From Pseudomonas fluorescens (GTDB lineage: Bacteria; Pseudomonadota; Gammaproteobacteria; Pseudomonadales; Pseudomonadaceae), in the NCBI RefSeq assembly GCF_002022275.1, contig NZ_MSDF01000014.1:664811-728810 (forward strand): a stretch of 64,000 nt of DNA, read 5' to 3'. The notes under the pieces were generated by a model. It saw only the letters and a program-made list of their open reading frames with translations. It ran no database searches and was not told the DNA's origin. Below are positions 32,133-40,695 of the stretch, in pieces (the stretch's first letter is position 1; every line of letters begins with the position of its first letter). A program made the translations under genes and the position numbers.

Positions 32133-34718
32133 TTAATTCGACAGGGCGGCAGTCTGCCGCGAAGTATTGGTAATCGACGCGCATACTGCTTCCACTTGTT
32201 GCAATGTCTTGCCGTCACTTTTTCTAGGAGGCAGCGACAACGCACATTGCTGCCCTGCTCGCGCTCCCCACCTGATCAATAACCTGCGTGCGTCTTCCTT
32301 AACTCGTGCATAGAGTTGACCACCTTGCCCAACTACGCCTACCGAGACGCCACGGTCGTCTTCAACACTGGCACCAAACGGCAGCGTGCTTCCATCAGCC
32401 AAGGTCACGTTAAGCAATAAGGCCTGGCCATTGCTGGTGCCGTATTTGAGGGCGACCACCGCACCGGCACGCGGCGCGACTTGTTGACTGGTTTCACTCA
32501 ACTCGACGTCGAGGGACGTGCCTAATGGATCAATTGCCACCTCGTTCAACTCATATGGACGCAGGTACGGCACTACGGCATTGCCGCGACTATCGAGGCG
32601 TAAGCCTGGGAAACCCACTACTTTGGCACCCTCTGCGCCTTTGGCGCTAACGATGGCAATGGTCTCACCGCGATACGGAGTAAAAGTCACGCCATTGGGA
32701 TGGGCAACGATACTGCCGCTGGCACTCACAGACACGCCGCTATAGCCCTCACCTTGGCTGACGGTGGCACCAACAATGGCTTTGGAACCGGTGTATTGGC
32801 CGTTGGCCGAAGTGCTGTTTGTGCGGTTTGTGCCCTCATGGCTTCCGGTCAGACTGTAGTTATATTGGCGATCATCGCCTGCGGTACCACTAAGAGTCGC
32901 TTGCTCACTGAAACTGTTTTGGGTGTCGCGTAATACTCGTGCCGACAATTGCGGCGAGCTCGTAGAGGACCCAAACTCCAACGGCATGCTCACGGTAAAC
33001 AACAGGCTGTTGTCCATTTCTCCCAGGCCGACGCGGCTGCGATTCGCACTAAGGCCGTAGCTGACTTGGCGTACCTGTTTGCTGTAACTGAACTGGTACT
33101 GCACATCGCGCCCGGGCTGGTTCCAGTAGTTCTGGGTAAAACCACTGAATGCTACCTGTCCCCAGCGTCCGAGGCTCTGGTTGGCAGTGAGGGTCAAGCG
33201 GCTGCGCGGGCGGCCTAAAGATACTGTGTCGTAACCCTTGCGTTCGGCATCCAGTAGTTGCATGGCATTACTGAAGTCGAGGTAGTTCTCGGTGGAGAAC
33301 CGCGTAGCTGCTACCGCGAAGTTGCTCCCGGTACTGAGGATGTTTTTGCTGTAACTCATACGCACGCTTTGGCCACTGGCCTTGCCGCTCTTGAGTTCGG
33401 TCTGGGCTTGAGTCAAGTCAACCCCCATGGCGCCAATCGGCGTACTGAACGCTAAGCCCCCAAGCAACGCGCGGTAGTCATCGCTGCCCTGGACGCCGCC
33501 GTAGCCGGTGAAAATATTGCTCAGACCTAGTTGGTAGGTGCCTTGCACGAGCTTGGCCTGGCGGTCGATGTAATTGTTGCGAGTTTCACCTGCGGTGATG
33601 CTGAAGCGCGAAGTGCCGGGGCGTAATAGTTGCGCTGTCGAGGCATAGGGCACGATGAAGCGTTGCTCGCTGCCGTCGGCTTCATAAACAGTGACTTCTA
33701 GGTCGCCGCCATATCCAGTGGAGTACAAGTCGTCGATGACGAACGCACCTGGGGCTACCGTGGTTTCATAAAGTAGGTTGCCAGCTTGGCGCACCGCGAC
33801 CCGGGATGCTGTGCGGGCGATCCCCCGAATAACCGGTGCATAGCCGCGCTGCGACTCGGGCAACATGCGGTCATCTGTACCTAATTGCACCCCGCGATAG
33901 GCTAGAGTGTCGAAGATTTCGCCACTAGTGTTGGCCTCGCCGACGGTCAACTGGCTTTTCAGCGAAGTGACGTCGCGCTGGGCATAGGTGTTGAGCTTCT
34001 GATAGTTTTGGCCAGTGTCTTTTTGCCAATTCAACGAACCGTTGTGGCGGAGGCGCCAGTCCCCAAGATTCAAGCCTGCGCTCAGACCCAAATAGGCTGA
34101 GTCGTAATTTCCTGAGTTGGTGATGTTGTGGTTGGCGTTGAACGTGTAGTTCAGGGTCCCGGCGGTAACACCTCGATCCCAGAGCTCGGGGCTCACGTAA
34201 CCACGAGCATCCCGGCGTAGGGCAATCTGTGGGATGCTGATATCCAATTGCTGGCTGGACGGCGAAAAGCTCGCCGTAGCGCTATCAATCAATAGCTCGA
34301 GGCTCAGGCAGGCCGCTTCGCTCTCCAGGCTCTCCGTGGCTTCGGCCGACAGTTTGTGCAAGTCCACACCGATCAGTTCCAGCAGGCCTCGGCTGAAGCA
34401 CACTACTGGATGGCTGCCGTCCGGCTCGGCACTTATGCGTATGTCCTGACGACTGACCAACGTACCGTTTACTGCCACGTCCGCCCGATAGTTACCAGGC
34501 AGCACCGGGTTACCTTTCTCGTACTGGGTCAGGTCGAGGCTGCGGGAATCTTCGGGCAGGAAAGCGTCGTTGAACTGCACATCTGCTGCCCACACGAACG
34601 GCGTCAGCAACATGCCAGGCAGCGCGGCCAGCATCTTGATAATCAGCGTCGTCAGCGGATTAAGGGCAAAGAAAGGGCGCACCTGCGGGTATCGACCCAG
34701 GCGGGAGGTAATTGTCAT
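32133..34718 (-). CDS. Outer-membrane fimbrial usher of operon 1
   Basis: The 861-residue usher has an N-terminal export signal (membrane segment IIKMLAALPGMLLTPFVWA) and a mature start ADVQFNDAFLPEDSRSLDL. It has the N-terminal chaperone-binding domain (NPVLPGNYRADVAVNG), the PapC/FimD signature YAPVIRGIARTASRVAVRQ, the barrel and plug, and C-terminal domains (GQGGQLYARVKEDARRLLI, CALSLPP). It is clearly paralogous to the usher at 26787-29297: ordered motifs such as YVSPELWDRGV against YVDPQEWDRGI match, although overall the two have diverged. It assembles the fimbria of operon 1. Confidence 0.93.
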   Translation of the reverse strand: MTITSRLGRYPQVRPFFALNPLTTLIIKMLAALPGMLLTPFVWAADVQFNDAFLPEDSRSLDLTQYEKGNPVLPGNYRADVAVNGTLVSRQDIRISAEPDGSHPVVCFSRGLLELIGVDLHKLSAEATESLESEAACLSLELLIDSATASFSPSSQQLDISIPQIALRRDARGYVSPELWDRGVTAGTLNYTFNANHNITNSGNYDSAYLGLSAGLNLGDWRLRHNGSLNWQKDTGQNYQKLNTYAQRDVTSLKSQLTVGEANTSGEIFDTLAYRGVQLGTDDRMLPESQRGYAPVIRGIARTASRVAVRQAGNLLYETTVAPGAFVIDDLYSTGYGGDLEVTVYEADGSEQRFIVPYASTAQLLRPGTSRFSITAGETRNNYIDRQAKLVQGTYQLGLSNIFTGYGGVQGSDDYRALLGGLAFSTPIGAMGVDLTQAQTELKSGKASGQSVRMSYSKNILSTGSNFAVAATRFSTENYLDFSNAMQLLDAERKGYDTVSLGRPRSRLTLTANQSLGRWGQVAFSGFTQNYWNQPGRDVQYQFSYSKQVRQVSYGLSANRSRVGLGEMDNSLLFTVSMPLEFGSSTSSPQLSARVLRDTQNSFSEQATLSGTAGDDRQYNYSLTGSHEGTNRTNSTSANGQYTGSKAIVGATVSQGEGYSGVSVSASGSIVAHPNGVTFTPYRGETIAIVSAKGAEGAKVVGFPGLRLDSRGNAVVPYLRPYELNEVAIDPLGTSLDVELSETSQQVAPRAGAVVALKYGTSNGQALLLNVTLADGSTLPFGASVEDDRGVSVGVVGQGGQLYARVKEDARRLLIRWGARAGQQCALSLPPRKSDGKTLQQVEAVCASITNTSRQTAALSN

Positions 34719-34751
34719 AAGTTACTCGTACGCTTGAGCGTTAGCGTGAGA

Positions 34752-35492
34752 TCAGGGCTTGAGCGGCTGCTTGATCGGCGTCAGTGCGCCGTAATCGTTG
34801 ATCGCATTGAACTCTACCTGGGCGGGGACGATTGGCTGTGAACTAACACCCGGCAAGGCGAACAGCCGAGTTTCACCGGGGCTGATCATGCCGTTTTCGC
34901 TCTCCAGGCGCCGGTTGCCTACGGTCAGACTCAATTCAACAAGGGATACGTAAAACGGGGTCGGGTTGAATGCTTGCAGCGCGAAATCTGCACCTTGGGG
35001 AATGAGCTTCCATTGCACTAGCATCGGTGCGTCGGCGGCACTACCTGGTAGCCCGGCGGGACGGTAAAAAATCTTGATCCGAGACCGGAACGCCATCTGC
35101 AGCACATTCAAGTCCAGCGGGCCTTCAGCTTTCGGCGGGATTTCCAGGATGTTGAGCCAGAACACGGACTCTGCCTCCATCGGCAACGGCGCGCCGGTGA
35201 ACATCAGTCGTAGACTCTGGCCTTTGCTCGGGTCGATGCGCGACACAGGCGGAGACAACACGAATGGCGCCTTCGAGCTGGTAGGGCTGGACTTAATGTC
35301 CCCAGTATCGACCCAGGCCTGTACAAGCGCGGGTACCCTGCCGTTATTATTTAATTTGACCGTAACTTCTTTTTGATCCGATGGATAAATCAGGCGAGTA
35401 CCTGTGATCACGACGCCCGCCATGGCCTGTGAACAGACCAGCGTGGCAAGGGCCACATTTACACTACGACGAAGCATTTTCATGTAGGACAT
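34752..35492 (-). CDS. Periplasmic fimbrial chaperone of operon 1
   Basis: The 246-residue PapD-like chaperone starts MSYMKMLRRSVNVALATLV, with a signal peptide ending near AMAG. GTRLIYPSDQKEVTVKLNN is the G1-type strand region. The motif SRIDPSKGQSLRLMF and the domain-2 motif IKIFYRPAGLPGS with NPTPFYVSL follow. The ATG at 35490-35492 has GAGG at a normal spacing; longer in-frame starts lack one. It lies between pilin 1 and usher 1, as expected in a chaperone-usher operon. Confidence 0.93.
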   Translation of the reverse strand: MSYMKMLRRSVNVALATLVCSQAMAGVVITGTRLIYPSDQKEVTVKLNNNGRVPALVQAWVDTGDIKSSPTSSKAPFVLSPPVSRIDPSKGQSLRLMFTGAPLPMEAESVFWLNILEIPPKAEGPLDLNVLQMAFRSRIKIFYRPAGLPGSAADAPMLVQWKLIPQGADFALQAFNPTPFYVSLVELSLTVGNRRLESENGMISPGETRLFALPGVSSQPIVPAQVEFNAINDYGALTPIKQPLKP

Positions 35493-35554
35493 AGAACACC
35501 TCATCAGCCCAACATCGGCGCGCCGGAAAACCAGCACGCGGAAGTGGAGGCTGC

Positions 35555-36100
35555 TTACTGGTAGTCGACGTTGAATGTTACGGAACTGATCACAGTGCCA
35601 GCGGTGGTAGCGCCAGTAGCGACGTATTGAATGGCGTATGGCATGTTGGCCGCACCATTAGTGTCGATAGTGTTTCGAGTAGTATTAGTGCGCTGATTGG
35701 TGTTGCCGGCCTGAATCACGGCACCGCCCTGAGCGTCAACCAATTGCAACTGCACGTTGGTGGCAGTGCCTGAAGTGTTGAGGAGGTTGCCGCTGACAGG
35801 GTCAACGGTAGCGCCGGAATTGAAGAACGAAGCAGCAGTAGCTGCCGTGCCTACGCAATCACTTAAGGTCACGTTAAAGCCTGTACGGCCTTCCGTTTGT
35901 CCAGCACTGGTGAGTAGACCTGTGGAAATCGTCGGCAGCGTAACGGTCTGGATAGCAGGCGAAACGACGCCATCAACGGCGACGGTGCAAGTCTGGTTGA
36001 CCAGTTCACCGTTGAAATTGACGGTGCCGTCGGCAGCGTTGGCGAACTGAGCGCTGGATGCGCAAACCAGGGCAGCGAGCGTAAGAGCTTTAGTTTTCAT
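35555..36100 (-). CDS. Major fimbrial subunit of operon 1
   Basis: The 181-residue pilin starts MKTKALTLAALVCASSAQF behind GGAG at 36098-36100. Its signal peptide ends near ANA, and the mature protein begins ADGTVNFNGELVNQTCTVAV. It has the paired pilin cysteines (QTCTV and SDCVG) and ends VTFNVDYQ, the donor-strand-receiving beta zipper. It differs clearly in sequence from pilin 2, so the two operons probably build distinct fibres. A palindromic operator lies 154 bp upstream, just beyond the stop codon of the hybrid kinase gene. Confidence 0.93.
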   Translation of the reverse strand: MKTKALTLAALVCASSAQFANAADGTVNFNGELVNQTCTVAVDGVVSPAIQTVTLPTISTGLLTSAGQTEGRTGFNVTLSDCVGTAATAASFFNSGATVDPVSGNLLNTSGTATNVQLQLVDAQGGAVIQAGNTNQRTNTTRNTIDTNGAANMPYAIQYVATGATTAGTVISSVTFNVDYQ

Positions 36101-36253
36101 GGTGCAACTCCAATGGGAAGGTTTTAAACACTGCCGCCACACTTTGATACGATTCCAGACGCTGAATGCGTGCTGGGCACAAGTGCTTGGGCGACGGGGT
36201 TTATCTTCTTCTTGTGAGTTGCTCCTTCCTGTAGTACCTGTCCCTTCGACTTG

Positions 36254-36266
36254 TAGGAAATTTCCT
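36254..36266. promoter_or_regulatory. Palindromic operator upstream of pilin gene 1
   Basis: TAGGAAATTTCCT inside CTTGTAGGAAATTTCC (36250-36265), identical over 16 bp to the copy before pilin gene 2. A CTGTAG half-site sits 21 bp away at 36229-36234, the same spacing as in the other promoter. The site lies between the kinase gene and the pilin gene. Confidence 0.72.
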
Positions 36267-36285
36267 TCCGCCGAGGACTATGTGA

Positions 36286-39200
36286 TCAGTCCAGATACTC
36301 CTCCAGACGCCGCTCCAGCTGTTCCATGGCTTGCTGCAAGTCATCCACCGCGTCTGTCAGGACCGCTGAATTGAGGCCCTTGCAGGCAGCCTCTAATGAC
36401 TCACAGGTATGAATCAGACGCCGCGCCTTGATGATACGCGCGCCGCCTTTGACCCTGTGTGCGAGGTCAGCCAGGCCTGTAAGATCGTGCTGAGTAAACA
36501 GCTGTATAAGCCGCGTCATATCCTGTTGGTTACTTGTGGCTAGATCCTGAAGCAGACTTTTGACTGAATCTGCGTCGCCTCGACTTAGTTGTTCGAGGCT
36601 GGAGAGATCTATATCGTGAAGGATCTCCTCACGTTCCTCCTCGGTAGGCACTGGCACGGCATCGGCGGTCACTGCTGCCAAGTGGGCGCTGAGGTCCTTG
36701 AGGCTAATGGGTTTGAATAAGCAGTTATCCATTCCTGCTTCGAGGCAACGGTCCTTTTCTTCCGGCTGGGCATTCGCGGTGAGGCCGAGGATCAGCCCCG
36801 GCTTTAAGCCTCTAGTACGCTCCTCGTCACGGATCGCCCGAGCCAGTTCGTAGCCGTTCATCAAGGGCATGTTGCAGTCGGTGATCACAGCATCGAAATG
36901 CTGGCTGCGCCATGCCCGGAGACCATGAGCGCCGTCTTCAGCGTCGGTGACGTGGTGGCCAAGGTAGTTGAGCTGCTGGGACAGCAATAGGCGGTTGGCC
37001 GGATAGTCGTCGATCACTAGAATATTCAGCACTTGGGCTGATACAAGTGAAGATACTTCGGCGTTCTCGGGTTCTCGGATCTCCACCAAGATCGGCAAAG
37101 TGAGTCGGACATCAACCTGGGTTCCCTGCCCTAGCAGGCTGTTGAGTACCAGGCTGCCACCCATCATTTCGCATAGGGTGCGACTGATCATCAACCCCAG
37201 CCCTGAGCCTCCCCTCGCTGACTGAGCATTGTTGCTAGCCTGGGCAAAAGGACTGAACAACCGCTGTTGGTCCTCACTCGAGATACCGATGCCAGTATCT
37301 TCCACTCGCATACAGATGCTCAGGCGCTCGTCATTGTTGCTTGGTACTGCGCTGACCCGCAAATGCACCTTGCCTTCAGTGGTGAACTTGATGGCGTTAC
37401 TTAACAGGTTGGAGGTGATTTGCTTAAAGCGGAGCGGGTCCACCAGCACCGGGCGGCTGATGGTAGAGTCCAAGTCTATGACCAACTGTATCTGTTTCTG
37501 CCTGGCTAGTCCTTCGAAAATCCGCGCTACTGACTCCACTAGTTCCCGTAGATTTGCACGCTCCGGTGCTAGAGACAAACGGCCAGACTCAATTCGTGCG
37601 ATATCCAGAATGTCGCCAATAAGGTCCAGCAAACCCCGAGCAGCACCCGAGGCGATTTCGATGGAGAATCGGTCCATGAAACCCTGATCGGCCTTCTTAA
37701 GTGCCAACTCTAGCATCCCGATGATGGCGTTCATCGGTGTACGGATCTCGTGGCTCATAGTGGCCAGGAAAGTGGTCTTAGCGCGGTTGGCGTCATCCGC
37801 ACCTTCCTTGGCTTCACGTAGCGCTTCCAGCAGATGCTGTCGCTCACTGATATCGATCCAGCCACCAATCATCCCACTGACTTCACCGTCGCTGCCACGG
37901 TACGGCAACATCCAATGATAGATAGTCAGCACTTTGTTGGGCCCCATGGTCAGCAGGCGGTCCTGGACCCTTGGCACGCCCTCATCCATCACCGCCAAAT
38001 AGTCTGCATGGTAAGCCGCCGCTTCATCGACGCTTTTGAGCACGCCTTCGACTACGGTTTTACCCAGCACCTTTTCCCGTTCAACACCAAACACCGTAAG
38101 GTAGCCGCTGTTGCAGATCATCAGTCGTCCTTGGCGATCGCGAACGTAGATCGGGTGCGGAGTGCCGTCGATCAATACCCGCATGAACTCCATTTGGTCA
38201 TTCAGGGCCAGTTGCGCTTGTTTGCGCTGGCGCATAAGCATCCGCAGATAAGCGATCCATCCCAGTGCCACCAACAGCAACACCGCAGATACGGAGAATC
38301 CTTCCAGGATGACCGTGCGGTTGCGCAGCCAGTAACTATCATCGACGGAAATCTCGCTGCGCCAGCGATTGGTAATTTCGTCCATCTCTTCCGGTGGGAT
38401 ACTCAGCAGGGCCTTTTCAAGGATCGAGTACAACTCCAGCGCCCCTCGAGATGTGGCAAAGGCGACACGCGCCGATTGCGTGCCAACGGTGCTGGTGATC
38501 TGTAACTGATCACGATACTGGCGCGAAATCATATAGCGGGCTGTGATCAGTGAATTAACTGCTGCATCCGCTTGCCCGTTAGCTACCAGCGCCATGATCT
38601 CCTGGGCGTTGCCAGCCTCAACTAGCGTGATGTTCGGGTAATCCTCCACCAGTAAATCGCGCACTGGATTGCCTTGGATCACCGCCAACCGTTTGCCGGC
38701 CATCTCGTCCAGGGTTGCAGGACTGCCGGGGGTGGTACGACTAATCAACACATATGGGGTGCTCAAATAGGGGCGGGTAAAACGCAAAAGCCCTTCGCGG
38801 GCGCGGCTAGGCGTCAACGTAATCAGGAGATCAGACTTACCGGTGCGAATCTGCTCGAGCATTTCAGCCACCGAGTTGGTGCGCTGGATATCGAACTTCA
38901 AACCGGTGCGCAGCGCGACCTTTGCCAGCACGTCGGCGCTGATACCGCGGAACTCACCTTCCTCATTGACGAACGCAAACGGAAGAAAACTCTCGTCAAT
39001 CGATACCTTTAGCCGTGGATGACTGTTCATCCAGCGCTGCTCGTTCGCACTGAAATTCAACACCGTACGCCCTGGCATGCTCGCGCCGCCGGCACTCCAG
39101 CGGCGTAGGATCGTCATGCGTTCACTGGTGGGGATCACCGCCAGAGCGCTATCTATGATCCGAAGCAGCCGGACGTTGTCGTGGTTCACAGCAAATGAAA

Positions 39201-39924
39201 AATTGCTGACTTCCATGCGGGAGAAATCAGCCAATTGCACATTGTTCAGGTAGTTCTTGTTGATCAGATAATGCGCGCTGATGGAGTCGCCTAGAAATAC
39301 ATCCGCGGTTCCAAATGCCACCGCGCCGATGGCACTCAAGGTCGAAGGATAGAGCTGCAGAGTAGCCTTGGGGTAAAACGCCTTGACTGCGTCGGGCGGT
39401 AGGTAGTGATAGAGCATCGCAATTTTCTTGCCCGCCAAGTCGGGTGTCAGCGTTTGGCTGTCGGCGACTTGGGTAACTAGTGTCGGCTGATCTTCGGCAT
39501 AAGATGTCGACATCATCATCTGAGCATCCGCTTGCTCGTAGCCGTTAGCGGTGCCGAGGAAGTCGACGCTGCCGTCCTTCAGGCCCTGGATCACATCGTT
39601 TCGGGAAGCAAACTGGCGTACTTCAACGCGCGTGCGCAACAGTTCACTCAGCAACTGCGCGTAGTCAGCGGTCAGGCCTTCATAGTCATGGCCGTCGCTA
39701 GTGATGCCAAACGGTGCATAGTCCGGAACGGAAGTGCCGAGGATCAATACACCTTTACTTCTCAGCCAACTCCAATCTTTTTCTGCGAGTGAAACCCCGT
39801 AGTCCTCCACGTGCGAGCGGCCTAAAACTTGATAGGTTTCTATCAGTGCTTCAGCTTGTACGGCACCGTTCAAGGTACCGGCCAGTACAAATGCCATCAG
39901 CCATGTGCGCAAGGACGTTCTCAT
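36286..39924 (-). CDS. BvgS/RocS1-like unorthodox hybrid sensor histidine kinase
   Basis: The 1212-residue membrane kinase has a signal peptide (to about residue 24). Two periplasmic solute-binding-type domains follow (about 50-290 and 300-540), then a membrane helix (SVSAVLLLVALGWIAYL) and a PAS domain (VLIDGTPHPIYVRDRQGR). The kinase core has H725 in SHEIRTPMN, N box NLLSNAIKF and G box DTGIGIS. A receiver has D1016 in ITDCNMPLMNG, and an Hpt domain has H1156 in AHRVKGGARI. This is the full phosphorelay layout of BvgS, RocS1 and PvrS. In P. aeruginosa such kinases control cup fimbriae through RocA/RcsB-type and RocR/PvrR-type regulators. It starts directly after the regulator gene, with no gap. 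Confidence 0.93.
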   Translation of the reverse strand: MRTSLRTWLMAFVLAGTLNGAVQAEALIETYQVLGRSHVEDYGVSLAEKDWSWLRSKGVLILGTSVPDYAPFGITSDGHDYEGLTADYAQLLSELLRTRVEVRQFASRNDVIQGLKDGSVDFLGTANGYEQADAQMMMSTSYAEDQPTLVTQVADSQTLTPDLAGKKIAMLYHYLPPDAVKAFYPKATLQLYPSTLSAIGAVAFGTADVFLGDSISAHYLINKNYLNNVQLADFSRMEVSNFSFAVNHDNVRLLRIIDSALAVIPTSERMTILRRWSAGGASMPGRTVLNFSANEQRWMNSHPRLKVSIDESFLPFAFVNEEGEFRGISADVLAKVALRTGLKFDIQRTNSVAEMLEQIRTGKSDLLITLTPSRAREGLLRFTRPYLSTPYVLISRTTPGSPATLDEMAGKRLAVIQGNPVRDLLVEDYPNITLVEAGNAQEIMALVANGQADAAVNSLITARYMISRQYRDQLQITSTVGTQSARVAFATSRGALELYSILEKALLSIPPEEMDEITNRWRSEISVDDSYWLRNRTVILEGFSVSAVLLLVALGWIAYLRMLMRQRKQAQLALNDQMEFMRVLIDGTPHPIYVRDRQGRLMICNSGYLTVFGVEREKVLGKTVVEGVLKSVDEAAAYHADYLAVMDEGVPRVQDRLLTMGPNKVLTIYHWMLPYRGSDGEVSGMIGGWIDISERQHLLEALREAKEGADDANRAKTTFLATMSHEIRTPMNAIIGMLELALKKADQGFMDRFSIEIASGAARGLLDLIGDILDIARIESGRLSLAPERANLRELVESVARIFEGLARQKQIQLVIDLDSTISRPVLVDPLRFKQITSNLLSNAIKFTTEGKVHLRVSAVPSNNDERLSICMRVEDTGIGISSEDQQRLFSPFAQASNNAQSARGGSGLGLMISRTLCEMMGGSLVLNSLLGQGTQVDVRLTLPILVEIREPENAEVSSLVSAQVLNILVIDDYPANRLLLSQQLNYLGHHVTDAEDGAHGLRAWRSQHFDAVITDCNMPLMNGYELARAIRDEERTRGLKPGLILGLTANAQPEEKDRCLEAGMDNCLFKPISLKDLSAHLAAVTADAVPVPTEEEREEILHDIDLSSLEQLSRGDADSVKSLLQDLATSNQQDMTRLIQLFTQHDLTGLADLAHRVKGGARIIKARRLIHTCESLEAACKGLNSAVLTDAVDDLQQAMEQLERRLEEYLD

Positions 39925-40551
39925 TTAGACCAAGTTATTGCGTTTAGCAAAGTCGGCGAGGTACACCACCGATTTCACGTTGAGCTTCTCAATAATTCGT
40001 GTTTTGTAGGTGCTAATAGTTTTGTTGCTAAGCAACATGGCATCGGCGATCTGCTTATTGGTCAGCCCTTGAGAGAGTTGTTGCAATATTGTCAACTCGC
40101 GGTCGGATAGGGCTTGGATCAACTCTAGGTCTGTAGCCCCGGCATCGCTGCGTCGCACTGAACTGTTGGCCAGATTAGGAAAAAAAGTATAGCCGCCCAT
40201 CACCGCTTTGATAGCTTTTACAAGTTCGTCTAGGTCATTAGTTTTGGAAATGTAACCAGCCGCGCCAGCCTTCATGCAGCGCATGGAATAGAACAGCGGC
40301 GACTGCGATGTCAGCACAAGAATTTTGCACGATAGGCGCAGGGCACAGATCCGCGCAATGACCTCGAGCCCGTCTAATTTGGGCATGGAGATATCCAGCA
40401 CAATCAAGTCCGGCTCGTGCTCCCGAGCCATCTGTATCGCCTCCGCCCCGTTATCGGCTTCTGCCACTACCTCGAACCCTTCCTGCTTTAGAAGCATTTT
40501 GACCGAGGAGCGAATAAAAGGATGATCGTCGACAACTAACGCTTTAAACAT
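39925..40551 (-). CDS. LuxR/NarL-family response regulator (RocA1/RcsB-like)
   Basis: The 208-residue protein starts MFKALVVDDHPFIRSSVKM behind GAGG. It has a receiver domain with DD at residues 8-9, phospho-acceptor D53 (LIVLDISMP), the threonine in VLTSQSP and lysine in ISKTND. A C-terminal LuxR helix-turn-helix follows (ALSDRELTILQQLSQGLTNKQIA and MLLSNKTISTYKTRI). This is the layout of RocA1, RcsB and BvgA. Its stop codon is adjacent to the kinase ATG, so the two are co-expressed. It is the best candidate to bind the TAGGAAATTTCCTA sites, which resemble the RcsAB box. Confidence 0.93.
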   Translation of the reverse strand: MFKALVVDDHPFIRSSVKMLLKQEGFEVVAEADNGAEAIQMAREHEPDLIVLDISMPKLDGLEVIARICALRLSCKILVLTSQSPLFYSMRCMKAGAAGYISKTNDLDELVKAIKAVMGGYTFFPNLANSSVRRSDAGATDLELIQALSDRELTILQQLSQGLTNKQIADAMLLSNKTISTYKTRIIEKLNVKSVVYLADFAKRNNLV

Positions 40552-40669
40552 AAGAACCTCTATTAGACACGCGCCAGTCTGGAGCAACGACGAGGCTGTC
40601 TGTGGTGCAGAAAATAAGTGAAAAACTAGTCGCCGCAACGTTCAAGCTACACGAGCGTGACACCAATGT

Positions 40670-40682
40670 AGAAAATTTCTTG
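40670..40682. promoter_or_regulatory. Palindromic operator variant upstream of the regulator-kinase operon
   Basis: TAGAAAATTTCTT is a variant of TAGGAAATTTCCT with a compensating change in both half-sites, which keeps the symmetry. It lies 119 bp before the regulator start codon and may give autoregulation. Confidence 0.55.
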
Positions 40683-40695
40683 AGAACCTTGATCG

